This document shows, piece after piece, positions 11,468 through 21,826 of a stretch of DNA of 64,000 nt (its first letter is position 1; each line of letters begins with the position of its first letter). This DNA is from Gammaproteobacteria bacterium (lineage in GTDB: Bacteria; Pseudomonadota; Gammaproteobacteria; Pseudomonadales; Azotimanducaceae). A program made the translations under genes and the position numbers. Where the stretch lies: contig JAPOXO010000096.1 in the NCBI GenBank assembly GCA_026707045.1, positions 1 through 64,000 on the forward strand, given 5' to 3'. The notes below the pieces were generated by a model, which saw only the letters and a list, made by a program, of their open reading frames with translations, had not been told where the DNA came from and ran no database searches.

Positions 11468-12637
11468 GTGAATCTTCACGAGTTCCAAGCCAAAGAACTA
11501 TTTCGAGAGTACGGTATTCCCGTATCCGGGGGTGTTGTCGCAACCTCGGTTGACGAAGCGGTTGACGCATCGGAACGGCTTGGAGGAAATCGGTGGGCTT
11601 GCAAAGTCCAGGTCCATGCGGGTGGTCGAGGAAAAGCTGGTGGAGTCAAGTTGGTTGAAGGATCCGACGGGCTTCGGGACTTTGCTTCAACCTGGCTCGG
11701 CAAACGATTGGTCACACAACAGACCGATCAGCTTGGACAGCCAGTTAACCATATTTATATCGAAGAACTCGCCGACATCGATCGGGAGTTCTATTTGGGG
11801 CTAGTAGTGGACCGTTCTTCTCAACGAGTCGTTGTGATGGCATCGACCGAAGGCGGAGTGGAAATTGAGAAAGTTGCCGAAGAGAGCCCCGAGAAAATTT
11901 TGAAGGCTCAAATTGATCCACTTGTCGGAGCACAGTCCTATCAGGGAAGAGAACTGGCATTTGGTCTAGGTCTACAGAATGGACAGGTCCGAGAGTTCAC
12001 CGAGATATTCCTTCGACTCAGCCGATTGTTTCAAGAATTGGATTGTTCTCTCGTGGAAGTCAATCCACTTGTATTGACGTCAGAAGGACGTGTACATTGC
12101 CTTGACGCGAAGATTAATGTCGATAGCAACGCGCTTTACCGGCAATCTCGCTTGGCGGACATGCGGGACCCCGAACAAGAAGATGAACGCGAGGCACAGG
12201 CTTCAGAATTTGGTTTAAGTTATGTCGCTTTGGACGGCAATATAGGCTGTATGGTTAACGGTGCTGGACTAGCCATGGGAACCATGGACCTCGTCAAATA
12301 CTACGGAGGCAATCCGGCAAATTTTCTTGATGTTGGCGGTGCAGTCAACAAGAGCTCAGTTTCGGAAGCATTCAAGATTATTTTGGACGACTCTGATGTC
12401 CGAGCAGTTCTCATCAATATATTTGGGGGAATTGTTTCCTGCGTCGTTATCGCGGAAGGCATCGTCGAAGCTTACAAAGAAGTTGGTGTTGAAGTCCCTG
12501 TTGTAGTGCGTTTTGATGGAAACAGTGCGGAACAGGGACGTGCATTCTTGCAGTCTAGTGGTCTTGACATCATCGCAGCGAGTACGTTGCAAGATGCAAC
12601 ACAAAAAGTCGTAGAAGCAGCCGAGTCGATTTCGTGA
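11468..12637 (+). CDS. sucC: Succinyl-CoA synthetase (ADP-forming) beta subunit
   Basis: Forms succinate and nucleoside triphosphate from succinyl-CoA together with SucD. It begins [12 protein letters not shown], the family N-terminus, from a GTG. The ATP-grasp region (residues 40-110, with [13 protein letters not shown]), the Mg-binding E-V-N-P-L and the C-terminal ligase fold with N-I-F-G-G-I are all present. The 389 residues are normal. About 104 bases separate it from lpd; its stop overlaps the sucD GTG start by four bases. Confidence 0.97.
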   Translation: MNLHEFQAKELFREYGIPVSGGVVATSVDEAVDASERLGGNRWACKVQVHAGGRGKAGGVKLVEGSDGLRDFASTWLGKRLVTQQTDQLGQPVNHIYIEELADIDREFYLGLVVDRSSQRVVVMASTEGGVEIEKVAEESPEKILKAQIDPLVGAQSYQGRELAFGLGLQNGQVREFTEIFLRLSRLFQELDCSLVEVNPLVLTSEGRVHCLDAKINVDSNALYRQSRLADMRDPEQEDEREAQASEFGLSYVALDGNIGCMVNGAGLAMGTMDLVKYYGGNPANFLDVGGAVNKSSVSEAFKIILDDSDVRAVLINIFGGIVSCVVIAEGIVEAYKEVGVEVPVVVRFDGNSAEQGRAFLQSSGLDIIAASTLQDATQKVVEAAESIS

Positions 12638-13503
12638 GCATTTTGGTTGACAAACATACGCGGCTTATTTGTCAGGGAATAACAGGATCGCAAGGAACGC
12701 TTCATTCTCGACAAGCTCTTGAATATGGAACACAGCTTGTAGGCGGAGTAACTCCTGGCAAAGGAGGTACTGCTCACTTGGGAGTGCCTGTGTTCGATAC
12801 CATGCAAGAAGCAGTGAATTCCACAGGAGCAACGGTTTCCGTCATCTACGTACCCGCTCAGTTCTGCTTGGATTCCATTTTGGAAGCCTGCAACACCGGA
12901 ATCGAACTGATTGTTTGCATCACCGAAGGCGTTCCAACGCTCGACATGCTCAAAGCCAAAGCAATTGTCGACAGCTTGGGCTCGCGTTTGATCGGTCCAA
13001 ATTGCCCAGGAGTAATTACACCAGGTCAATGCAAAATCGGAATAATGCCCGGTGACATACATCAACCTGGGCGAATAGGCATCGTATCGAGGTCTGGGAC
13101 TCTGACGTACGAAGCGGTGAAGCAGGTCTCGGACCAAGGGTTGGGTCAGTCGACTTGCGTAGGCATTGGCGGAGATCCCATTCCGGGTTCAAATTTCATA
13201 GACGTGATCAGTCTGTTTGAACAAGACGACGATACGGACGCGATCGTTATGGTGGGAGAGATTGGAGGTACGGCGGAAGAGGAAACCGCGGAATTCATCA
13301 AAGACTTTGTCACCAAACCTATGGTTGCTTATATTGCGGGCGCGACCGCTCCCAAAGGAAAGCGCATGGGGCATGCAGGTGCGATCATTGCTGGGGGAAA
13401 AGGTACCGCAGCAGAGAAATATGAGGCACTGGATCGTGCTGGAGTTGTCACCGTTCGCAATCTGGCTGGAATTGGAGATGCAATAAGAGAATGTCTCTCC
13501 TAG
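12634..13503 (+). CDS. sucD: Succinyl-CoA synthetase alpha subunit
   Basis: Carries the CoA-binding domain and the phosphohistidine. The N-terminal Rossmann region includes [10 protein letters not shown] and G-G-V-T-P-G-K-G-G; the phosphorylated His lies in [11 protein letters not shown]. At 289 residues it is of normal size. The GTG start overlaps the sucC stop (GTGA), so the two subunits are translationally coupled. It is the last gene of the TCA run; 257 bases separate it from htpG. Confidence 0.97.
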   Translation: MSILVDKHTRLICQGITGSQGTLHSRQALEYGTQLVGGVTPGKGGTAHLGVPVFDTMQEAVNSTGATVSVIYVPAQFCLDSILEACNTGIELIVCITEGVPTLDMLKAKAIVDSLGSRLIGPNCPGVITPGQCKIGIMPGDIHQPGRIGIVSRSGTLTYEAVKQVSDQGLGQSTCVGIGGDPIPGSNFIDVISLFEQDDDTDAIVMVGEIGGTAEEETAEFIKDFVTKPMVAYIAGATAPKGKRMGHAGAIIAGGKGTAAEKYEALDRAGVVTVRNLAGIGDAIRECLS

Positions 13504-13700
13504 AGCCTGAATTCAATCACTGCTGCTCAGTTATCTAATTCAGAAGTTGGTATTTGTTCTGGAAAGTGGGATCGACCATGAATGGTTCGCGTGAATGAGT
13601 ATTGTGAAGTGTGTTCATCTAGGATCCTCAGCATTTTGGCAACCATTGCTATCAGGCAGAGTCGACTGATCGACAGACCCACGCGTCGGATAAATCAAGT

Positions 13701-13729
13701 CTTGAAAGAAGAACCACGAGTCGCTATTA
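13701..13729 (+). promoter_or_regulatory. Sigma-32-like heat-shock promoter for htpG
   Basis: CTTGAAA at 13701-13707 is a full match to the heat-shock sigma factor -35 consensus. After 14 bases, CGCTATTA at 13722-13729 matches six of eight positions of the CCCCATnT-type -10. It lies 31 bases before the htpG ATG. HtpG is a classical heat-shock protein, which strengthens the reading. Transcript ends would be needed to confirm it. Confidence 0.5.
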
Positions 13730-13760
13730 CTAGCGGACCGCACCAACCAAATGGCTATCG

Positions 13761-15644
13761 ATGACAACTGAAACTCACGGATTCCAAACGGAAGCGAAAA
13801 AGCTTCTCCACCTAATGATCAACTCTCTCTATTCAAATAGGGAGGTGTTTCTTCGGGAACTCATCTCAAACGCATCCGATGCGATTGACAAACTTCGATT
13901 CGAGTCACTGAACGATTCTGCTCTTCTTGATGGCGAGACTGATTTCAAGATCTCCATCGACTTCGACAACGATGCAAAGACGTTGACTGTAACCGACAAC
14001 GGTATTGGAATGAATCGGGATGAGGTCATTCAAAATCTGGGGACCATAGCGAAGTCCGGCACAGAGGAGTTCTTTGAGCAATTATCCGGTGACCAGAAGA
14101 AGGACGCATCACTCATTGGGCAGTTTGGAGTTGGTTTTTACAGTTCTTTCATGGTCGCAGACGAAGTGGTCGTACTGACACGTAAAGCCGGTACTGCTGA
14201 GGGTACTAGGTGGGTTTCTTCGGGCGAGGATGAGTATTCAGTAGCCGACGTAGAAACCGAGCGTGGCACTCGAGTTACCTTGAAGCTCAAGCAAGATGCT
14301 CATGAATTCTGCGAGCGTTCATCGCTGGAATCAGTAGTTAGGAAATACAGCGATCACATTGCAGTTCCCGTGGACATGCCGAAAGCAGATTCGGAAGAGA
14401 AAGAGGAAGGACGCGAGACTGTTAATTCCGCAAAGGCAATGTGGACTCGCTCAAGATCGGAGATCAAAGACGAGGAATACAAAGAGTTCTACAAATACAT
14501 CTCCCATGATTGGGAAGATCCAGTCGCATGGAGCCACAACCGCGTCGAAGGCAGGTTGGACTACACAAGCCTTCTATACGTACCAAAACGAGCTCCATTC
14601 GATCTGTTCAACCCAGATTCTCCACGAGGATTAAAGCTCTACGTCCAACGTGTTTTCATCATGGACGAAGCGGATACATTTCTTCCGCTCTATCTGAGAT
14701 GGGTCAAAGGAATCGTCGATTCAAGCGATTTGCCTTTGAATGTCTCGAGGGAAATGTTGCAAGACAGTGATGCGGTCAAAACGATACGTTCTGCGCTTGA
14801 ACGAAGAGTGTTGGATCGATTGGAAAAGCTGGCTGCAGACGATTCCGAAGACTACGACAACTTTTGGGATGAATTTGGTGCAGTATTAAAAGAAGGAACC
14901 GTCTTTGACAATCCAAATCGAGATATTGTTCTAAAGCTTTTGCGGTTCACGACTACACAAGACGAACCGGACCCCGAAACAGGAAAGGCGCACCAGCGCA
15001 CTTCACTAAAGCAATACGTGGAGCGAGCACCATCGGATCAAGGTCAAATATATTATGTTGTGGGGGACAACGAGAGAGCTGCACGAAACAGTCCTCACTT
15101 GGAGGTTTTCTTGGGTCAGGGCATTGAAGTGCTGATCTTCGGAGATCCTATCGACGCTTGGATGATGTCAAACTTGACCGAGTTTGACGGAAAGAAATTT
15201 CAAGACATCACGAGAAGCGATCTAGATTTGCCCGAAACATCAGAAGTAGAGAAAGACGAGGAAATTGAAGAGAGCAAGGGCGATGAACCACTACTCAAGA
15301 GGATCAAAGACGCACTTGAGGATCAGGTCGAAAGTGTTTCCAAATCCAAGCGGCTTGTGGATTCACCAGCTTGTCTCGTTCTTGCTGAACACGACATGGG
15401 TCTGCATATGCGTCGCATAATGGCAAGTGCTGGGAGATCAATTCCCCCATCAAAACCGCAATTGGAAGTGAACTTGGACCATACTCTTGTCAAGCACATG
15501 AGTGACGAGCAAGACGAAGCTAGATTCAAGGATCTTGCACATTTACTATATGAACAGGCAGCTTTTGCTGACGGTTCATATCCTATAGATGCAAGCGCTC
15601 ACGTAAAAAGGGTCAATCGACTCTTATCCGAACTACTGGCTTAG
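13761..15644 (+). CDS. htpG: Molecular chaperone HtpG (bacterial Hsp90)
   Basis: ATP-dependent cytosolic chaperone acting as a dimer. The 627 residues fit the family. The N-terminal GHKL ATPase shows F-L-R-E-L-I-S-N-A-S-D-A near residue 30, D-N-G-I-G-M and G-Q-F-G-V-G-F-Y-S. The middle domain carries P-L-Y-L-R-W-V-K-G and V-S-R-E-M-L-Q. An acidic stretch precedes the C-terminal dimerisation domain. It stands alone behind the heat-shock-like promoter; gpsA follows 11 bases later and may be read from the same transcript. Confidence 0.97.
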   Translation: MTTETHGFQTEAKKLLHLMINSLYSNREVFLRELISNASDAIDKLRFESLNDSALLDGETDFKISIDFDNDAKTLTVTDNGIGMNRDEVIQNLGTIAKSGTEEFFEQLSGDQKKDASLIGQFGVGFYSSFMVADEVVVLTRKAGTAEGTRWVSSGEDEYSVADVETERGTRVTLKLKQDAHEFCERSSLESVVRKYSDHIAVPVDMPKADSEEKEEGRETVNSAKAMWTRSRSEIKDEEYKEFYKYISHDWEDPVAWSHNRVEGRLDYTSLLYVPKRAPFDLFNPDSPRGLKLYVQRVFIMDEADTFLPLYLRWVKGIVDSSDLPLNVSREMLQDSDAVKTIRSALERRVLDRLEKLAADDSEDYDNFWDEFGAVLKEGTVFDNPNRDIVLKLLRFTTTQDEPDPETGKAHQRTSLKQYVERAPSDQGQIYYVVGDNERAARNSPHLEVFLGQGIEVLIFGDPIDAWMMSNLTEFDGKKFQDITRSDLDLPETSEVEKDEEIEESKGDEPLLKRIKDALEDQVESVSKSKRLVDSPACLVLAEHDMGLHMRRIMASAGRSIPPSKPQLEVNLDHTLVKHMSDEQDEARFKDLAHLLYEQAAFADGSYPIDASAHVKRVNRLLSELLA

Positions 15645-15655
15645 GAAATCCGACA

Positions 15656-16681
15656 GTGTCCGTTGCGGTTGTTGGTGCGGGAAATTTCGGCACGGTAATT
15701 GCCAACATTATTGCCGCCAACGGGTCGCGTACCCATCTGTGGATGCGCGACGATCAGCAATTACGGGATATCCGCAAACACAATGAGAACCGACGCTACC
15801 TTCCGGGACATTCACTGCACTCAAATATTGTTCCAACTTCGGACTTGTCGGAAGCCTTCAACGACTGTAAGCTGGTTTTCGTGACCGTTCCGAGTCAATC
15901 TTTTCGCGAGGTTGCTAGAGAAATCGGAGCTTGTGTTAAGCCTGGAAGCTACTCGGTTAGCGCTACGAAGGGCGTTGAACCAGAGTCGTTCAAGCTCATG
16001 AGTGAGATTCTTGCGGAAGAACTTCCACCAGGGAGCGTTGGGGTTCTAAGTGGACCAAACCTGGCGGAAGAAATAGCACTTGGCAAGTTTGCAGGTACTG
16101 TAATTGCCAGCAGGGATATGGGTCTAAGAGAGTTAGTACAAGAGAAGTTGAGCTCTTCAACATTTCGAGTTTATTCGAGCGATGACGTTTACGGAGTAGA
16201 ACTCGGTGGAGCTCTCAAAAATATCTATGCGATTATTTGTGGCTTGGCAACTACATTGGAAGTGGGACAAAACGCCATATCGCTCGTCATAACTCGCAGC
16301 CTAGCCGAAATGAGTAGATTTGCCGAAGCAATGAAAGCCAATCCCTTCACGTTCTTGGGCCTGGCGGGAGTGGGCGACCTCGTAGCTACATGTACATCTC
16401 CTCACTCCCGAAACTATCAGCTAGGTGTTCACATAGCTTCAGGACTGTCATTGGATCAAGCAATGAATCGACTAGGAAAACTTGCTGAAGGCGTGAACAC
16501 GTTGAAAGCGGTCTACAAGAGAAAAGAAAGGATGAATCTATACATGCCTTTGGTTGATGCCTTGTATAGGGTCTTGGTTTGTGGCGAGAACATCCAAAAC
16601 GCCATGGTTGACCTAATGACGACCGAACAAAAAGACGATGTGGATTTCGCGGCGGATTTTGCAGGATCCCCTGCCATATGA
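15656..16681 (+). CDS. gpsA: Glycerol-3-phosphate dehydrogenase [NAD(P)+]
   Basis: Reduces dihydroxyacetone phosphate to sn-glycerol 3-phosphate for phospholipid synthesis. The nucleotide-binding G-A-G-N-F-G is at residues 7-12 (many homologues have G-S-W-G). S-A-T-K-G and the catalytic Lys in E-L-G-G-A-L-K-N-I are present, followed by the helical dimerisation domain with G-L-A-G-V-G-D-L. The start is GTG at 15656. The stop overlaps the start of the next gene by four bases. Confidence 0.95.
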   Translation: MSVAVVGAGNFGTVIANIIAANGSRTHLWMRDDQQLRDIRKHNENRRYLPGHSLHSNIVPTSDLSEAFNDCKLVFVTVPSQSFREVAREIGACVKPGSYSVSATKGVEPESFKLMSEILAEELPPGSVGVLSGPNLAEEIALGKFAGTVIASRDMGLRELVQEKLSSSTFRVYSSDDVYGVELGGALKNIYAIICGLATTLEVGQNAISLVITRSLAEMSRFAEAMKANPFTFLGLAGVGDLVATCTSPHSRNYQLGVHIASGLSLDQAMNRLGKLAEGVNTLKAVYKRKERMNLYMPLVDALYRVLVCGENIQNAMVDLMTTEQKDDVDFAADFAGSPAI

Positions 16682-17598
16682 AACGACTTTCCCGCCGTAC
16701 ATTCTCAGCTGTCCCTATTGTGGGACTAGTCATGCTTTTCACTGCTGAAGGATTGCTTGCTGAAGGTTTGCTGCTTGAAGCGGCTCCAAGGTCTTCGGTC
16801 GTTGGTACCTACTCATCTGAAGTGGTAGGTCCGTACGACTTTATCGTCGCTCCCGTCGACAGGATTAGACGGGATGTCTCCTACGAACGAGTAATTCGGG
16901 TGGACGGACGTGTTCAATATGAAACCTATGAGATTTCAGGAGACATGAGTCGAAACGATGCCATGGACTGGTATCGCAAGGCTCTGACATCTGCCGGAGG
17001 CGACGTTGTTTTCGAGTGTGAGGGGCGTGATTGTGGGAGAGCATCGATTTGGGGAAGTTCGATTTTTCGGCAACGTGTTCTGTCTGCTGTCGATTCAAAA
17101 CAGCAATACCTAGCGGGTGCATTGGCTACAGAGAATCAAACTGAGCTATTTTCAATCTACGTTGTGGAGCGTGGTAACCGTAGAGTCTATGCACATGTGG
17201 TTCAAGTGTCGGTAGATGGAGAGGTGGATCTCGGTACCAATCAAGATTTTGCTGAAACGTTGGCCCGTCACGGCCAGATTTCGGTTGAGGGAGTGGTTCC
17301 CGATAGGAACGGGATTCTGTCACAGAAAGCATTGGATGAACTTAAGAGGCTTGCCAACGATCTGAAATCATTCACTGAAGACATCTATGTTGTCTGTCAC
17401 GTGTACGGGTCTCGTTCACCGGATCTTTTGCTTGAGCAATCCAAATCTTGCGCCGAGTCTGCGGCCGAAGCGATGGGGTACGACACGGGGATTGAAGTCA
17501 TTCCGTTCGGTGCAGGACCGCTGGCACCGTTGCAAGGAGGAATTCCTCAGTCCCGAGTGGAAGTTGTGATTCCTGCACTACTTCGTCGCGAACCTTAG
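16678..17598 (+). CDS. DUF4892 domain protein with OmpA-like C-terminus
   Basis: 306 residues with a signal peptide (a hydrophobic run ending near A-E-G). The central part, with G-R-D-C-G-R-A-S-I-W-G-S-S-I-F and Q-Q-Y-L-A-G-A, resembles the DUF4892 family of secreted gammaproteobacterial proteins. The last 110 residues resemble an OmpA/MotB peptidoglycan-binding fold (V-V-P-D-R-N-G-I-L-S, then an S-R-V-E-V-V-I-P ending), although the usual N-x-x-L-S-x-x-R-A core is degenerate. It is coupled to gpsA by a four-base overlap. The role is unknown, probably in the periplasm or outer membrane. Confidence 0.7.
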   Translation: MKRLSRRTFSAVPIVGLVMLFTAEGLLAEGLLLEAAPRSSVVGTYSSEVVGPYDFIVAPVDRIRRDVSYERVIRVDGRVQYETYEISGDMSRNDAMDWYRKALTSAGGDVVFECEGRDCGRASIWGSSIFRQRVLSAVDSKQQYLAGALATENQTELFSIYVVERGNRRVYAHVVQVSVDGEVDLGTNQDFAETLARHGQISVEGVVPDRNGILSQKALDELKRLANDLKSFTEDIYVVCHVYGSRSPDLLLEQSKSCAESAAEAMGYDTGIEVIPFGAGPLAPLQGGIPQSRVEVVIPALLRREP

Positions 17599-17659
17599 AT
17601 GAGAAGCACGTTAACTTGGCGTTGACTTCATTTGTTTAAGTAAATCTCTGGTTCAACCC

Positions 17660-18733
17660 ATGGCTGGCAACACCTTCGGACAAGCATTCACCGTGACTAC
17701 CTTTGGTGAAAGTCATGGCGTAGCTATGGGTGCCATCGTTGACGGGTGTCCTCCCAACATGGAACTTTCTGAGTCCGATTTGATGACTGACCTTAATCGC
17801 CGGAAACCTGGTCGGTCTCAATTTACGACCCAACGTATGGAAGATGACCAAGTCGAAATACTGTCAGGAGTTTTTGAAGGAAAGACGACAGGAACTCCGA
17901 TCGGCCTTGTTATCCGGAACAAAGACCAGAGCTCCCAGGTCTACACGCAGATCAAGGATATTTACCGACCTTCACATGCTGACTTTACTTACGACAAGAA
18001 ATATGGCATTCGAGATTACAGGGGAGGCGGTAGAGCTTCGGCCCGAGAAACGACAATGCGCGTTGCCGCTGGAGGAATCGCAAAAAAGTACCTCTTTGAA
18101 GAGTTTGGAACCCGGATTCGTGGCTTTCTCGCCCAGGTCGGCGATATACACTTGGAGATGACGTCATTGGACCATGCCAGTGAGAGTGTATTTTTCTCGC
18201 CGGATCCAAATCGTGAAGCAGAAATCGCGGAATTCATTGGAGAACTTCGCGACGCGGGTGACTCTATTGGCGCAAAGATCGGCGTTGTTGCATCCCATGT
18301 CCCGGTAGGATTGGGAGAACCGGTTTTCTCCAAATTGGACGCTGATCTAGCGTCCGCTCTAATGGGAATCAACGCTGTGAAGGGCGTGGAAGTCGGTGAT
18401 GGATTTGGTGTGGTCACGCAACGTGGTTCAGAACACCGAGACGAAATGTCGAGTGAAGGGTTTCAGTCCAATCGTTCGGGAGGCACTCTTGGAGGAATAA
18501 CGACCGGTCAGGACGTGAATGTGTTTATTGCGCTCAAACCCACTTCCAGCATTGCCACACGGGGGAAAAGTGTTGATCGTGCAAACAAGGATGTCGAGGT
18601 TGTGACTAAGGGAAGGCACGACCCTTGCGTTGGACTACGAGCCGTTCCGATTGCAGAAGCCATGGTTGCGTTGGTGCTGATGGATCACGTTATGAGAGAT
18701 CGTGCGCAGAATCAGCGAATTGCAATTGATTAG
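17660..18733 (+). CDS. aroC: Chorismate synthase
   Basis: Converts EPSP to chorismate with reduced FMN, the last common step to aromatic compounds. The 357 residues carry the signatures G-E-S-H-G near residue 17, G-R-S-Q-F-T-T-Q-R near 52, the [11 protein letters not shown] motif near 120, and the [13 protein letters not shown] pattern near 270. The ATG at 17660 begins the conserved M-A-G-N-T-F-G sequence. It stands 61 bases after the previous gene. Confidence 0.97.
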   Translation: MAGNTFGQAFTVTTFGESHGVAMGAIVDGCPPNMELSESDLMTDLNRRKPGRSQFTTQRMEDDQVEILSGVFEGKTTGTPIGLVIRNKDQSSQVYTQIKDIYRPSHADFTYDKKYGIRDYRGGGRASARETTMRVAAGGIAKKYLFEEFGTRIRGFLAQVGDIHLEMTSLDHASESVFFSPDPNREAEIAEFIGELRDAGDSIGAKIGVVASHVPVGLGEPVFSKLDADLASALMGINAVKGVEVGDGFGVVTQRGSEHRDEMSSEGFQSNRSGGTLGGITTGQDVNVFIALKPTSSIATRGKSVDRANKDVEVVTKGRHDPCVGLRAVPIAEAMVALVLMDHVMRDRAQNQRIAID

Positions 18734-18991
18734 ACCAATCCAGTTCGCAGCCAATCCCACTTGTTAGCTGGCTGTAAATCATTCAACCAGATAGTTCCGT
18801 AGCCCACATCTACCAATGCTTCAATTAATTTCCTCGGATCGTACAGAGTAAGAGACGAACATACATCGTTCCCGGGTGATACGTGGGACTCCAAGACAAC
18901 TTGGAATGTTTCAGAATGTTCAAGAGTCTGTCACAAGATCGTAGCAATTCAAGCGTATTGTTAGTAGGTAATTTGTCCACTCCAAATTCCT

Positions 18992-21826
18992 ATGAAAACA
19001 AAAAGCTATATTCAAGCGGCAGTCCGATCCCTTCTGATTGCGTTGCTTCTAACAGTTCCTGCACTTGCAACCTCAGCTCAAAGCGGCGACTTGGAAGGTG
19101 AAGTCGTTGATTCAAGCGGAGATGTCCGTTTTAGTGGTGCTTTAGTTCGTATTGAAGAACTCGATCAAGAAGTGTTTAGTTCAGCCGACGGCGAGTTCAA
19201 GTTCAAAGCTATTCCTGCCGGCGAATACACGCTAAGTGTGCATTACATTGGAGCAAACAAAGTCGAGAAAAAAGTAGTAGTCCGAGAAGACTCGACCGAA
19301 CGAGTAAAGGTGTCCGTAGGTGCGGATGTCGGACAGCTAGAAAACATCATCGTATACGGACAGGCTGCTGGAGCGAGTAGTGCACTCAATCAGCAACGGG
19401 CAGCCGATGGCATTTTGTCTGTACTGACATCAGACGCTATTGGGCAATTTCCGGATGCCAATGTAAGTGAAGCATTGCAAAGAGTTCCTGGTGTCTTCAT
19501 TGAACGTGATCAAGGTGAAGGACGATTTGTTGGAATTAGAGGGCTCGAACCAGACTTCAACTCAGCAAGGGTAAACGGTGTGAACATTCCGGCGCCTGAG
19601 CGAGACCGTCGTTCGGTAGCGTTGGATGTAATTCCGTCAGATCTTCTTGAGAGAATCGAAGTGCGAAAGTCAGCCACTCCAGACCAGGACGGGGACGCAA
19701 TTGGGGGTGCAATCGATATCAAGGGACTATCTGCGTTTGATCGGCGTGGCCAACACTTTGCCGTCACGGCAAAATCGGATTTCAACACTCATCAACAAGA
19801 GACGAGTCCGAAAGTCAATGCAAGCTACACCAATATTGTGCCGTTATGGGAAGGAGATTTCGGGTTGGCATTTGCGGTCTCTTGGCAAGATCGAAAATTC
19901 GGGTCAGACAATATCGAAACCGACGGCGGATGGGTGGATGACATTGAGGATTCTGGTTTTCGAGGTACGGAAGAAATCGAACAACGCGATTATCAGATTA
20001 CGAGGAAGCGCTTGGGATATGCACTAAACCTCGACTGGATAGGCGACAACGACACACACTTGTACTTAAGAATGTTAAAGAGCGATTTTTCGGATCAGGA
20101 ATACCGACAGCGTATTGAGTACAAGCTTGACAAAGGCGACCTTGCGTCGATCGACTCAAGTTCTGCTCATTGGACCGACATCGATATGGACCGCGAACTG
20201 AAGGACCGTTATGAGACTCAAGACATTTTCTCTCTGGTTGCGGGTGGAGAAAGTGAGTTTGAAGAATGGATTGTGGATTACGAGCTTGGCTACGGAAAAG
20301 CTTCTGAAGAGGAGCCCAATCGTTACGACACACAATTTTCAGAAGACGATGCGATTGAGGAAGCAGGCTATACATCGATGGGCAGCACGCCTGCATTGTT
20401 CTACTCCCCGAATGGCGCAGACCCTTCCAATTTTGAACTTGACGAACTAGTCAAAGAAAACAATTTCACTGACGATGAACAAACGACGTTGCGTCTTGAT
20501 TTCAGACGCGATATCACCGTCGGCGGATATGATGGCTATGCCAAGTTTGGAGTTCAGCAACGTTTTCGCGAGAAGAATGACGACACCAATGCGATTACGT
20601 ATGACGGCGGGTTTCCAGACGACCCCACACTCGCGGACTTCATCGCAGCTGGTTCGCTAGATTACGACCTTGGCTCACTAGGACCCGCGATAGACGTGGG
20701 AAGCCTTTCTTCCTACATTGCTGCGAACAAAGGTTCGTTTGAAATCGACGCGGACAACACTGCACTTGATTCTGCTCGTGACTACAACATTCAGGAGGAC
20801 GTCTTCGCAATCTACGCCATGCATCGAGTGAACATCGGAGATTTCCGCGTCGTGTACGGATTGCGGCATGAATCAACTTCGTCTGAATTTGATGGTTTTA
20901 GCGTGGTAGAAGACAACGGTGACCCTGCAATTTCACCGATTTCGTTCAGCAAAGACTACTCGCACTTCCTCCCAAGCGTAACAGTTCGATACAAGCAAAG
21001 TGATCAAAACATAGTGAGATTCGGTCTTAGTCAATCTGTTGCACGACCTTCGTTTGGAAAGATCAATCCGTCACCGGACAAGGTTGAGATAGACGACGAA
21101 GATCTTGAGATCGAGGCCGGCAACGCAGCGCTCAAGCCATATGAGTCGATAAATTTGGATTTCTCGTATGAACACTATCCTGATGACCAACTAAGTGCTT
21201 TCTCCGTTGGTTTCTTTGCAAAGTCGATAAGTAGTTTTATTTATGTTGCAGATGTCAGCGACGGCGTGGATTTTGGACAGTGGACTCAGGGGATTGATAC
21301 TTCGGAAGTTACAGACTTGGACATCGTGCAGCCTTTAAACGGAGACACCGCGTCCCTATGGGGTATAGAGGCGAGTTGGACTAGTCGGCTTGATGAGCTA
21401 GCCGAACCTTTTAACAACATCATTCTGTCGGTTAATGCCACATTCACTTCGAGCGAGGCTGACCTAGGTCCTGATGTTGGTCGTAGCGGAGAAATTCCTT
21501 TGCCGGGTCAGGCAAAATTTGTTGGTAATGCGATCGTGGGCTACGAAAACTGGAAATGGGACTTCAGGTTGGCTTTGGCATTCAAAGGCGAGAGAACATT
21601 GGAAGTGGATCTCTCAGATCCCGAGAATGACTTGATTCAAGAACCTCGGACACAGCTTGATTTCACAGCACGATACGACATTGACGAACGTTGGCAGGTC
21701 TTCGTGAACGCCATGAACCTCACCAACCAGCCCTACTACACGTATCACGGTAGTGCGTCTTTCAACGGACAGTATGAGGAGTATGGTCGATCTTTCGCGA
21801 TTGGCGTCACGATGCGAAGCTTATAA
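18992..21826 (+). CDS. TonB-dependent outer-membrane receptor, phytase-associated
   Basis: 944 residues. A signal peptide (M-K-T-K-S-Y-I-Q-A-A-V-R-S-L-L-I) is followed by a carboxypeptidase-regulatory-like beta domain (about 30-105), a TonB plug (about 125-235, with V-S-E-A-L-Q-R-V-P-G-V and R-G-L-E-P-D-F-N) and a 22-strand barrel. The sequence ends in a typical barrel strand, G-R-S-F-A-I-G-V-T-M-R-S-L. This layout is typical of TonB-ExbBD-energised importers in marine Proteobacteria and Bacteroidota. The next gene is a beta-propeller phytase overlapping its 3' end, so uptake of phytate or a released inositol phosphate is a reasonable guess. No TonB box was picked out with confidence. Confidence 0.93.
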   Translation: MKTKSYIQAAVRSLLIALLLTVPALATSAQSGDLEGEVVDSSGDVRFSGALVRIEELDQEVFSSADGEFKFKAIPAGEYTLSVHYIGANKVEKKVVVREDSTERVKVSVGADVGQLENIIVYGQAAGASSALNQQRAADGILSVLTSDAIGQFPDANVSEALQRVPGVFIERDQGEGRFVGIRGLEPDFNSARVNGVNIPAPERDRRSVALDVIPSDLLERIEVRKSATPDQDGDAIGGAIDIKGLSAFDRRGQHFAVTAKSDFNTHQQETSPKVNASYTNIVPLWEGDFGLAFAVSWQDRKFGSDNIETDGGWVDDIEDSGFRGTEEIEQRDYQITRKRLGYALNLDWIGDNDTHLYLRMLKSDFSDQEYRQRIEYKLDKGDLASIDSSSAHWTDIDMDRELKDRYETQDIFSLVAGGESEFEEWIVDYELGYGKASEEEPNRYDTQFSEDDAIEEAGYTSMGSTPALFYSPNGADPSNFELDELVKENNFTDDEQTTLRLDFRRDITVGGYDGYAKFGVQQRFREKNDDTNAITYDGGFPDDPTLADFIAAGSLDYDLGSLGPAIDVGSLSSYIAANKGSFEIDADNTALDSARDYNIQEDVFAIYAMHRVNIGDFRVVYGLRHESTSSEFDGFSVVEDNGDPAISPISFSKDYSHFLPSVTVRYKQSDQNIVRFGLSQSVARPSFGKINPSPDKVEIDDEDLEIEAGNAALKPYESINLDFSYEHYPDDQLSAFSVGFFAKSISSFIYVADVSDGVDFGQWTQGIDTSEVTDLDIVQPLNGDTASLWGIEASWTSRLDELAEPFNNIILSVNATFTSSEADLGPDVGRSGEIPLPGQAKFVGNAIVGYENWKWDFRLALAFKGERTLEVDLSDPENDLIQEPRTQLDFTARYDIDERWQVFVNAMNLTNQPYYTYHGSASFNGQYEEYGRSFAIGVTMRSL

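Noticed and set aside
13582..13764. 60-codon frame before htpG
   Set aside because: Overlaps the heat-shock-like promoter and the htpG start, with no recognisable protein features.
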